Of a DNA stretch of 47,498 nt, positions 7,775 to 15,730 are shown one piece after another. The stretch comes from 2-02-FULL-48-14 sp041645035 (lineage in GTDB: Bacteria; Patescibacteriota; Gracilibacteria; UBA1369; 2-02-FULL-48-14). Location of the stretch: NCBI GenBank assembly GCA_041645035.1, contig JBAZQU010000006.1, positions 1 through 47,498 on the forward strand, written 5' to 3'. Under the pieces are notes generated by a model, which saw only the letters and a list, made by a program, of their open reading frames with translations, had not been told where the DNA came from and did no database searches. The translations under genes and the position numbers were made by a program. How positions within the stretch are numbered: the first letter of the stretch is position 1; every line of letters begins with the position of its first letter.

Positions 7775-8323
7775 CTATTTTTTCTTCACTTGGTCGAAAT
7801 CAAGTTCCACAGGCGTTTCACGTCCGAAAATAGAAATCATCACCTTCACTTTACCTTTTTCTTCGTCAATTTCGTTCACTATTCCCTCATAACCGGCAAA
7901 CGGACCATCCAAAACCATGACGAGGTCGCTCTTAGTAAGGGTAATTTTGAATTTAGGCGCGTTGTCGTCTTCGAGGTAGCGCTGAATCACTCCAAATTCT
8001 TCTCCGGAAACCGGTACCGGAATAGTCCCGGATCCTACGAATCCGGTCACGTTGGGCGTATTTCGCACCACATACCAAGATTCATCATCCACCGTCATAT
8101 CTACGAGCACGTAACCTGGGAACAAACGCTTTTTCTCCGTTTTTGGCTTACCCTTCTTCACTACAATCTGCGTTTCCTTAGGAACAATCACGTCAAAAAT
8201 CTTGTCCTGCATATTCATAGATTCAATACGTTGGAGCAAGGCTTCCCGAACGGCATCCTCATATCCGCTATAAGTGTGGATAACGTACCAGTTTCGCCCG
8301 GTGTTTTTTGCCTGTTTCGCCAT
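7775..8323 (-). CDS. nusG: Transcription termination/antitermination factor NusG
   Basis: 182 residues. The NGN domain begins NWYVIHTYSGYEDAVREALLQRIE and includes FPGYVLVDMTVDDESWYVVRNTPNVTGFVG. The C-terminal KOW domain is LVMVLDGPFAGYEGIVNEID. NusG binds RNA polymerase and couples it to Rho or the ribosome. It follows secE by three bases, the conserved secE-nusG order. Confidence 0.97.
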   Translation of the reverse strand: MAKQAKNTGRNWYVIHTYSGYEDAVREALLQRIESMNMQDKIFDVIVPKETQIVVKKGKPKTEKKRLFPGYVLVDMTVDDESWYVVRNTPNVTGFVGSGTIPVPVSGEEFGVIQRYLEDDNAPKFKITLTKSDLVMVLDGPFAGYEGIVNEIDEEKGKVKVMISIFGRETPVELDFDQVKKK

Positions 8324-8326
8324 AGA

Positions 8327-8566
8327 TTATTGAGTTTGGATGGAAGAAAACTTATCGAGCGCGAGCTTGTAGAGCTCGGCAAGTCCAAGGTCAAAGACAC
8401 CGATAAGCACGGCCGTCAGAAGAGATATGGCTATAATAACTCCGGTGAGAAGAGCGGCTTGCTCCTTGGTGGGCCAAGTTACCTTCCCGAATTCTTCAAA
8501 GGCGCTGGCAAAATAACTCACAATAGGATTACGCTTGGGCTGATGAGTAGTGATTTTTTCAGACAT
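8327..8566 (-). CDS. secE: Preprotein translocase subunit SecE
   Basis: 79 residues from the ATG at 8566 (MSEKITTHQPKRNPIVSYFA). A longer upstream frame adds a non-conserved 31-residue stretch and is less likely. The family motif FGKVTWPTKEQ is followed by a single transmembrane helix (LLTGVIIAISLLTAVLIGVFDL), the minimal SecE architecture. It stabilises SecY in the translocon. It is the first gene of the secE-nusG-x-rplK-rplA operon and is divergent from the pilin/PKD operon. Confidence 0.93.
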   Translation of the reverse strand: MSEKITTHQPKRNPIVSYFASAFEEFGKVTWPTKEQAALLTGVIIAISLLTAVLIGVFDLGLAELYKLALDKFSSIQTQ

Positions 8567-8621
8567 AAGGGGCAAAGTTTTATGGGGTCTCACACCTAAA
8601 GAGCCTTTCCAGCTCTCATCA

Positions 8622-8627
8622 AGTATA
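8622..8627 (-). promoter_or_regulatory. Probable -10 box of the secE operon
   Basis: TATACT on the minus strand (8622-8627), with no convincing -35 box at standard spacing. A small hairpin AGAGC/GCTCT (8599-8616 region) lies just downstream, in the 5' leader of secE. This is the only plausible -10 box in the divergent interval. Confidence 0.35.
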
Positions 8628-8700
8628 CTAATTAGTGCCGACGCAAAACGCAAGGGCATTCACAATCCCCGCGCTGAACCTTTTCTTCAGGAGCGTTTTC

Positions 8701-8709
8701 TGCTATAAT
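8701..8709 (+). promoter_or_regulatory. Extended -10 promoter of the pilin/PKD operon
   Basis: TGCTATAAT: a TG-N-TATAAT extended -10 element 20 bases before the ATG at 8730. No good -35 box is seen, as expected for extended -10 promoters. It would drive the four-gene surface operon. Confidence 0.6.
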
Positions 8710-8729
8710 AATAAGATTTAACAGCGCGT

Positions 8730-9659
8730 ATGGCACGAACTCTGCTCGGAAAAGTCGGAAAACTGCACATGTGGGGCCTTGTTTTGGCCGTGGTGCTCGG
8801 GGTCGTTTTTGCCTGTGCGCCGCATTCTTATGCGGATTTTTTGCCACTCCCTGCCACCGATGATCTGGATGTACCCGCGCCGGAAGGAGACAGTGCCTTT
8901 GAAAAACTGGGAAATTTACTAGGACCTCTGGCACGCAATCTGCGCATCATTGTGGGAGGGGTCGCCCTGGTCTTTATTGTGATAGCAGGTTTTAGTATGG
9001 TGATTGCGGGTGACAACGAAGAAAATGTCAAAACGCAAAGAAAGTCCCTTACGTACGGAGTCGTCGGGCTGCTCATGATCAGCATCGCAGGCCCTATTGC
9101 CGAAGTTTTCGATTACCGACAGGGAAATTTTATTTCAGATCCAAGCAAACTCGCGGTACGTGCGCAGCTTTTTGACGATACCACCCGTATTTTGATTACT
9201 TTCGTAAAATACTTCTTGGGAGGCCTTGGCTCACTCATGTTCCTTCGCGCAGGAGCCAAGATGATAATTCAGGGTGATAACGAAGAAGTGGTGAACAAAG
9301 AAAAGAAAAGCCTTGCCGTTGCCGCAGGAGGGCTCCTGCTGGTTGTGGTTTCAGACCTGGTGGTACGCCGAGTATTCTACGTGACCGAGTTCAACACGGA
9401 TGCCGATAAAACCATTGTAGTGATTGATCAGAGCGAAGGATTGCAACAACTGGTGGCAGTAACCAATCTTGTCGTGAGCTTTGTGGGCCCCGCTATGTTG
9501 CTGGGTATTGTAGCAGGAGGCGTTCTATACTTGACCGCCGGAGGAAACGATGAGCGCGCGGGACTCGCCAAGAAGATAATGATAAATTCCATCATTGGAG
9601 TCATCATTATTTATGGAGCTTTTGCCCTCGTTTCAACCATAATTGCCGGAACTTTCTAG
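8730..9659 (+). CDS. VirB2/TrbC-like protein with three tandem pilin units
   Basis: 309 residues with a hydrophobic N-terminal signal ending near HSYADF. The rest repeats one design three times: a pair of hydrophobic helices separated by a short polar loop with a Lys motif. The loops are AGDNEENVKTQRKSLTYG (about 90), QGDNEEVVNKEKKSLAVA (about 187) and AGGNDERAGLAKKIMINS (about 270). This is the usual look of VirB2/TrbC-type pilins, normally one unit of about 100 residues. Proteins of this type are common in Patescibacteria, where they are linked to pilus or envelope assembly. First gene of the operon; the next gene starts one base after its stop. Confidence 0.7.
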   Translation: MARTLLGKVGKLHMWGLVLAVVLGVVFACAPHSYADFLPLPATDDLDVPAPEGDSAFEKLGNLLGPLARNLRIIVGGVALVFIVIAGFSMVIAGDNEENVKTQRKSLTYGVVGLLMISIAGPIAEVFDYRQGNFISDPSKLAVRAQLFDDTTRILITFVKYFLGGLGSLMFLRAGAKMIIQGDNEEVVNKEKKSLAVAAGGLLLVVVSDLVVRRVFYVTEFNTDADKTIVVIDQSEGLQQLVAVTNLVVSFVGPAMLLGIVAGGVLYLTAGGNDERAGLAKKIMINSIIGVIIIYGAFALVSTIIAGTF

Positions 9660-9660
9660 T

Positions 9661-10629
9661 ATGAAAAAATACTTTCTTTTATTGATGTTCATCATCGGCC
9701 TCCTAACGGCCGTGTCTGCCCACGCAGATACCTTGGATTACAAGGGCATTCTGGAAAATTTGCAGGAAGACGTGAGCGAACAAAGTAACCAAGTGGAAGA
9801 TGGGGAGGAATCCCTTGATCCGGACGCCGACCCTTCCGAAGGGATTGAACTCCCTACTTTTGCGGAACAAGGGGAAGGGGCCGACATCATTGTGGCTGCC
9901 CTCCAACGCTTTTTGGATTTTTTTAAACTCATTATTACGCCCGTTGCGATACTCTTTATTGTGGTCATGGGCATACGCATGGTGACGGCCGGGAAGGACA
10001 ACGAAGAAGTACTCACTCAGTCGAAAAACTTTATAAGTTACGCTTTACAGGGACTCATCGTAATTTTTATGGCCGACTCCCTGATTAGCGTGTTCTTTGG
10101 GGCCGAGGGAGAGGTGCTGCGTGGAGGAGAATCGGGGGCCCAGGAGTTTGGGCGGAGAACCTCGACTTTATTCCAAGGGGTTTATGGTTTAGTGGAAATG
10201 GTGATTGGGTCCATCGCCGTCTTTATGTTGGTAACCGCCGGTATGCGTTACGTGATCGGATCTGCCAGTGACGACCAAGTCGGCAAAGCCAAAAAACAAA
10301 TCACCTGGGCATTGATAGGGCTCTTTGTGGTGGGAGTTTCAGAATTTGCAGTCAAAAAGATTCTATTTCAGGATCAGGGGACCAAGCTTGGTCTGGAAGA
10401 AGCCAAACAGCTCTTGGTACAGGTTACCAACTTCACTGCCGGGACTATTGGCACTTTGTCCTTTATTTTCCTTTTGTATGCGGGCTATCTCTATACGATT
10501 GGCGTTCAAAACGAAGACAATGTGGTAAAAGCAAAGAAGATCATCCTGGGAGCTTTCATAGGAATAGTTTTGGCCCTGGCCGCCTTCGCCATTGTGAATA
10601 CAGTGGTTGGCCTTGATGCTTCCAGATAA
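9661..10629 (+). CDS. Second VirB2/TrbC-like protein with three tandem units
   Basis: 322 residues from the ATG at 9661, one base after the previous stop; an upstream TTG is less likely. A signal peptide (MKKYFLLLMFIIGLLTAVSAHA) precedes an acidic linker (about residues 20-75), then three two-helix units with loops GKDNEEVLTQSKNFISYA, GSASDDQVGKAKKQITWA and GVQNEDNVVKAKKIILGA. The layout mirrors the neighbour, suggesting ancient duplication. Both are probably multi-pass inner-membrane components of a surface structure. Function is inferred from family resemblance and context only. Confidence 0.7.
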   Translation: MKKYFLLLMFIIGLLTAVSAHADTLDYKGILENLQEDVSEQSNQVEDGEESLDPDADPSEGIELPTFAEQGEGADIIVAALQRFLDFFKLIITPVAILFIVVMGIRMVTAGKDNEEVLTQSKNFISYALQGLIVIFMADSLISVFFGAEGEVLRGGESGAQEFGRRTSTLFQGVYGLVEMVIGSIAVFMLVTAGMRYVIGSASDDQVGKAKKQITWALIGLFVVGVSEFAVKKILFQDQGTKLGLEEAKQLLVQVTNFTAGTIGTLSFIFLLYAGYLYTIGVQNEDNVVKAKKIILGAFIGIVLALAAFAIVNTVVGLDASR

Positions 10630-10645
10630 AAACCTTTATAATGCT

Positions 10646-13600
10646 ATGGAAAAACGCCTTATGAACCTCCGCCGCCTCGCCTCCTGGGCAAAGCCCAGTC
10701 TGCTCCCGCTCCTATTATTCTCTCTTATTATTGGAGGGACCTTTGCGGCCGCCGGTGCCTTTGCTGCAGATGATTCGATCATAGACGTGGATGTTACGGT
10801 GAATACCGGTGAGACGGAAAGCGATTCGGGACAAGGTGATATTATTGAATCGCAATGTGCGAGTTTGGATGAAAGCTTGGCCGGAGCGCTTGGATGTGAC
10901 ACCAGTGACGAAGTGCTTGATTTCACTACCTACGACGGATCCCTCGAAGCGCCTGATGCGTCCGGCTACGACCCCACGCTCACCGAGAATAAAAGCGCTC
11001 GTGAATTTGTTCAGACGGTTGTGAATTACGCTCTGTCCTTTTTGGGGCTGGTAGCGGTGGTGATTGTGATTTATGGAGGAGCTATGTATGTGCTTAGCCG
11101 AGGGGACGATGATATGGTTTCTAAAGGAAAGAAAAGTATTGGCTATGCGGCCATTGGTATCGTAATTATTTTAGGTTCTTATGCTCTGGTGAACACCTTG
11201 CTCCAATCCGGAGGAGGGGACGGCACGGGTACCGGAATTGGAGATGGTAGCGTGGACGGGACCACTATTACTGAAACCGGCGCCTCTTTTGACACCGAAT
11301 TCGTTTTGGAAGAAATCGAAGACATCAGCGCGGAATACATTGACTCCTATAAAACCCTTCTCGCCGTGAGTCAGGAAGTGGCCTACATGAAATCCGTTGA
11401 AATGCCAATTATTTTGGAAGTGAATGAAACAAACTGGACTCTGGATGGGCTGCTTGGTTACCTCGTTGAATGGGCTCAAGGTACCGACAGCGACTATGCC
11501 GATCAATATGATCTCATTGATGAAAACGATGTGGAAGATTACATCGATATGCTCCGCAAGGGAGTTCAGGACATTCAGCAAGAAGTTGATTCGCTAGGTG
11601 ACACCTATGAAGCCGCTCAGGCACTTTATAATTATCTGAGGAGCGGAACCAGCGCATCTTTCTTGGATCATTTTTTCGCCCGTCTCATCCCAACGGCATC
11701 GGCCTCACTTTCAGTGGATCAAATCATTCAAAGCATAGATAGAGGGGTCACCAACACGGATGCCCTCTGCAATACTCGGGACTACGCTTCTTCCGTTGAA
11801 TATCGCGACTACGGTGTGGGAGTTACTATTTATGAGGTAGATATTCAAAACATCGACGATGATGTTTGTGCCTATCTCAATTATATTCAACTTTCTGCGG
11901 AGAGTGACTATAAGGAAAAAGTGAACGAATTGATTGAACGCTTTGGCGAAATGAAAGATCTTTTTGACACGGAAGACCAAGGTTTTGATTCAGGCTCCGT
12001 GCTTACTGAAGTTTTGGCTGCCTTCAATATGGCGGACACAACACTCAACAATTCTTTAACAGCGGTGAACGCTAAGACGGCTCAAGAAATTGTGGTCTAC
12101 ATGAATGACCTTCATAATTTGGTAGAGAATTTGAAATTTGTGAAAGTTCGTTTGAGTGCCAGCACCACCGGTGGCAATGATCCGCTCATCGTTCGTTTCG
12201 ATGTACTTGGAACGGAAGACCCCAGCGGAAAGACCGTGGAAGACGGTCAAATTGAATGGGATCTGAATGGAGACGGAGTTTATGAAAGCGGCAGTTTGAG
12301 CACCACAGCGGTTACGTCCGATGACATTGAAGGCGATGCGGTGAGTGCCACGTACAACGAGCCGGGGACCTACCGAGTTCGCGTACGTGTGCGCAGCCAG
12401 GATGCCGATATTGCAGCTGGAGTTTCCACCGTGACGATTGCCGTGGAGCCCTCCAAATCCATGATCGTGCTCACCGCGCAGACGGGGACCGAATCGCCAA
12501 ACACTATTGCGGATTTCACCACTTACCCCTACACCGATCAAGATTCTTATAAAGTAACCATGACTGAGGCGGAAACCGGCATTTTGTTTGACGCCAGTAG
12601 AACTACCGATGGAGACGGAAACGATGGGGCTGCGGGAGGAATCATCTATTATGAATGGGATTTTGGAGACAACGAAACTTCTTCCGGACCTTATGGTCAA
12701 GATGGGGGGAGTTCCGTGACTCATGCTTACGGCGAGGCAGGTTCTTATAATATGTCCCTTACGGTGACGGATGACACGGGAATTAAAGATCGAAAATATT
12801 TCACTCTGTATGTAGCTTCGCCGGCCGCCCGCTTCTCAGTAAGCCCAAGCTCCGGCACGGTAGGCACCACTTTTGAATTCGATGCATCCGCTTCCACCAC
12901 CGACGTGGGAAATATTGTGAGCTACTCATGGACGGTTTCGAACAATGGAGTTTCCGTGAGCTTGGATGACAGCACCGGTGTCAGTATTAGCCCCACTTTT
13001 GAAAGTCCGGGCGTGTACACCGTGACACTCACCGTTTCGGACGGAAGCGGCAAGACCGACACGGCTTCCATGGATATTTTGGTAGATTCCACCGCACCGG
13101 TAGCCACTTATGAATATTCCACTCCCAGTTCGACCGAACCCGCCACATTACTTTTTGACGCCAGCAAAAGTTACGATCCGGACGAGGGAGACGTGCTCAC
13201 TTTTGAATGGGATTTTGGAGGAATAGAAGGGGAGGATTATACGATCGTTGATGAAGAGAGTGACCAGAAAGTGACCGTGCAATTCCTTAACACCGGTGAT
13301 TATAACGTGACTTTGACTGCTTATGATCAACATCCGGCGGAACTTAAAAAGAGCGACACGGCCATGTCCACTATCACGATTGACTCCGTGCTGGACGTTG
13401 GACTTGAAATCGAAGGAGAAACCGCACGTCATTTGGATGCAAACGGCGAATCTGAAGTGGAATTTACAGCGCTCAGCGAAACCGCTTCCTCTTTTGAAAT
13501 GGACTATGGAGACGGCAATGTGGATTTCACGGACACCATCACTCGCGGAGAGTCTATTTTCACACATACTTACGAATCAGCCGGGGTTTTCAATGTGACC

Positions 13601-15730
13601 TTAACGGCACTGGACGATGAGAACGGAACTAATTCTGTGACACAGCGAGTTTATCTTGGAACCGGTGACAGCCCTATCGCGGTTATTAACATTGGTTCTA
13701 ACGGCGAAGACATTGGATATGCATCTAATTTTCATGGAAGTGTGAAAACGCAATTCACTTTTGACGCCGGAGATTCCATAAATGTAGACGGTAGAAGTGA
13801 AGGGCTGGAATACAGTTGGAATTTTGGTGACAGAGTAACTTCTTCACAAACTTCCGTAACCCACACCTTTGCGGAAACCGCCGTCTACACCATCACGTTA
13901 ACCGTGCGTGATAGAGATGATAACGCTATAAAGGATGAAACTTCACTTACCATTACCATACAGGGAATTGACCCGGAAATCCGCGGGATTACGATAACTC
14001 CGCAGGGTAACGCACTTGAAACACCGCTTAAAGTAAATGTAAGCGTGGATGCCATTGATGAAGATGGAAAAATAACCTTCTACAATGCTTGGTATTATGA
14101 CCTTAATGACACGGCCACCCAGTTGGGCAATGTGACCTCGGTTTCAGAAAATTTCACGATGACCGTCGACACAAAAGGAGAAACGGGAGAAGTTCATGAA
14201 TATGGTTTCGCCGTGGAAGTAACGGACAATCAAAATAACAAAGTTGCCTCTTTCGATGAACTGGCCGCGGAAACCATTCCGACTTTAACCGTTACCAATG
14301 GACCCAATGAAACGCCGGTAGCCGGCTTCACCGTGGATCGCACTTCGGTTTATGTGGGTGAGGAAGTCAATTTCTCCAGCACCTCTTATGATCCCGATGG
14401 AGACCTCGTAAGTTATTGGTGGGACATTGAAGGCAATGGTTTCTTCGACAATGAAGCGGTAGAAAAAAGTTCACTTAATTATGCTTTCACTCAAGTTCAT
14501 CCTGAGGGAGTGAGTGTTCGGCTCAAAGTGGAAGACAGCGCCGGAGCCACAGCTACCTCCGAACCCTTGACCATCTTTGTGGATGCTATTTCAGCCGCGC
14601 CGGAAGCTGCTTTTTTCGCGGACATCAGCGGAACTACCGTGAGCTTCCGTAACAATTCCACCCTCGACACGGAAAATGGCGCGGAATTGTTTGGCATTTA
14701 TTGGGATTTCAATACGGCTGTAGATAGTAGTGGAAATGGAGTCGCCGATGACGACACCGATTCCTTTGAAGAGAACCCCACATATACTTATGATGCCCTC
14801 GGTACTTATCAGGCCAAGCTCACCATCGTCGACTCCACGGGTCAAATAGACTCTTTGGTTCAGGCGGTGAACGTACTGGAAACCAGTGCGCCCACGGCAG
14901 CCTTTAGTACTGCGGTGAGTGATCGTACAGTGGAGTTTACGGATGAAACTATGTTCGACACCGGAAGTGGTGCCGAAGCTCGTAGTTACAACTGGGATCT
15001 CAATCTTACCGCAGACAGTAATGGAGACACGGACCCGGAAAACGACACCGATGCCACTACCAAGAATCCCACTTATGAATATTCCGATTACGGTTCTTAT
15101 GAAGTGAAACTCGTGGTGGAAGACAGCTTCGGCAAGACCGATACGGTGGTTCAAACGGTTGAAGTACCAAATCCTCTCGATTCGGTGACTGCGCTGCTCA
15201 CCAGTATGCCACAACCCAATTCCCTGAAACAGGTAATCCTGGAAAAAGATGGCGACTCTGCGACTTTCTATTATGGTGCGGAAGGCGGAAGCGGAAATAT
15301 TTCTTACGTGCTTGATAAAAACATTTTCTACGACACCGATGGCGATGGTATCCGCGACAACGATAAAGATTACAGCGACGATTCTTCCGGAACGTGGGAG
15401 ACTCCGTTCTTCACTTCCTACGGTCAAGTGGTGGTTAAGCTTACTGTCACCGATGAAGATACCGGTGAGACCGATGTTGCCACTCTTCAAGTTGTCTTTA
15501 AAGGTTCATTAGGAAGTGCTAATCTGTTCAACGTTACGCCAGGCGAAATGATGATCCTCATCTTAAGCGCTTTAATAACCGCCGTTGCGGGCATCACTTT
15601 CACTTTCAAATCTCAACTAAGCCGTAGCGAAGCGAAGGCGAACCGAAGGCGAACCGAAGTGAGTGCCTACGGCCTAAGCAATAACGTGGCGTTAGCCACA
15701 ACCCTATCATTAAACGCTAATTATGGATGA
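10646..15730 (+). CDS. Giant surface protein: VirB2-like unit plus about eleven PKD domains
   Basis: About 1,694 residues from the ATG at 10646 (MEKRLMNLRR...); an upstream ATG at 10607 or one at 10661 are alternatives. Order: signal peptide, acidic linker, one VirB2-like two-helix unit with loop SRGDDDMVSKGKKSIGYA, a helical region of about 300 residues, then roughly eleven PKD-like domains beginning near 12149. Several have the classic core (YYEWDFGDN, YSWNFGD, THAYGEAGSYNMSLTVTD). A final transmembrane helix (about 15541-15610) is followed by a basic tail. The n-region of the signal is encoded by repeat A copy 3 and the C-terminal tail by repeat B/C. PKD domains usually mediate adhesion or span distance on the cell surface. 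Confidence 0.85.
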   Translation: MEKRLMNLRRLASWAKPSLLPLLLFSLIIGGTFAAAGAFAADDSIIDVDVTVNTGETESDSGQGDIIESQCASLDESLAGALGCDTSDEVLDFTTYDGSLEAPDASGYDPTLTENKSAREFVQTVVNYALSFLGLVAVVIVIYGGAMYVLSRGDDDMVSKGKKSIGYAAIGIVIILGSYALVNTLLQSGGGDGTGTGIGDGSVDGTTITETGASFDTEFVLEEIEDISAEYIDSYKTLLAVSQEVAYMKSVEMPIILEVNETNWTLDGLLGYLVEWAQGTDSDYADQYDLIDENDVEDYIDMLRKGVQDIQQEVDSLGDTYEAAQALYNYLRSGTSASFLDHFFARLIPTASASLSVDQIIQSIDRGVTNTDALCNTRDYASSVEYRDYGVGVTIYEVDIQNIDDDVCAYLNYIQLSAESDYKEKVNELIERFGEMKDLFDTEDQGFDSGSVLTEVLAAFNMADTTLNNSLTAVNAKTAQEIVVYMNDLHNLVENLKFVKVRLSASTTGGNDPLIVRFDVLGTEDPSGKTVEDGQIEWDLNGDGVYESGSLSTTAVTSDDIEGDAVSATYNEPGTYRVRVRVRSQDADIAAGVSTVTIAVEPSKSMIVLTAQTGTESPNTIADFTTYPYTDQDSYKVTMTEAETGILFDASRTTDGDGNDGAAGGIIYYEWDFGDNETSSGPYGQDGGSSVTHAYGEAGSYNMSLTVTDDTGIKDRKYFTLYVASPAARFSVSPSSGTVGTTFEFDASASTTDVGNIVSYSWTVSNNGVSVSLDDSTGVSISPTFESPGVYTVTLTVSDGSGKTDTASMDILVDSTAPVATYEYSTPSSTEPATLLFDASKSYDPDEGDVLTFEWDFGGIEGEDYTIVDEESDQKVTVQFLNTGDYNVTLTAYDQHPAELKKSDTAMSTITIDSVLDVGLEIEGETARHLDANGESEVEFTALSETASSFEMDYGDGNVDFTDTITRGESIFTHTYESAGVFNVTLTALDDENGTNSVTQRVYLGTGDSPIAVINIGSNGEDIGYASNFHGSVKTQFTFDAGDSINVDGRSEGLEYSWNFGDRVTSSQTSVTHTFAETAVYTITLTVRDRDDNAIKDETSLTITIQGIDPEIRGITITPQGNALETPLKVNVSVDAIDEDGKITFYNAWYYDLNDTATQLGNVTSVSENFTMTVDTKGETGEVHEYGFAVEVTDNQNNKVASFDELAAETIPTLTVTNGPNETPVAGFTVDRTSVYVGEEVNFSSTSYDPDGDLVSYWWDIEGNGFFDNEAVEKSSLNYAFTQVHPEGVSVRLKVEDSAGATATSEPLTIFVDAISAAPEAAFFADISGTTVSFRNNSTLDTENGAELFGIYWDFNTAVDSSGNGVADDDTDSFEENPTYTYDALGTYQAKLTIVDSTGQIDSLVQAVNVLETSAPTAAFSTAVSDRTVEFTDETMFDTGSGAEARSYNWDLNLTADSNGDTDPENDTDATTKNPTYEYSDYGSYEVKLVVEDSFGKTDTVVQTVEVPNPLDSVTALLTSMPQPNSLKQVILEKDGDSATFYYGAEGGSGNISYVLDKNIFYDTDGDGIRDNDKDYSDDSSGTWETPFFTSYGQVVVKLTVTDEDTGETDVATLQVVFKGSLGSANLFNVTPGEMMILILSALITAVAGITFTFKSQLSRSEAKANRRRTEVSAYGLSNNVALATTLSLNANYG
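10684..10698. repeat. Palindromic repeat A, copy 3, in a signal peptide
   Basis: CTGGGCAAAGCCCAG encodes SWAKPS in the n-region of the giant PKD protein signal peptide. It has one base change from copies 1 and 2 and shares their flanks (CTCC before; TCT then CTCCC after). Confidence 0.7.
15614..15704. repeat. Composite repeat B+C, copy 2 (expanded)
   Basis: AAGCCGTAGCGAAGCG (B-like), then two copies of GAACCGAAG-type units, then CTACGGCCTAAGC, which pairs with the initial GCCGTAG, and finally the C hairpin GTGGC-GTTA-GCCAC (15686-15699). It encodes the tail of the giant PKD protein after its last membrane helix (SRSEAKANRRRTEVSAYGLS...). Confidence 0.65.

Noticed and set aside
7790..8599. 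269-residue plus-strand frame over nusG/secE
   Set aside because: It is the reverse of two conserved genes and shows no family motifs.
14591..15490. 299-residue antisense frame within the giant PKD gene
   Set aside because: It is a shadow of the repetitive, biased coding sequence; the plus-strand frame has unmistakable PKD motifs.
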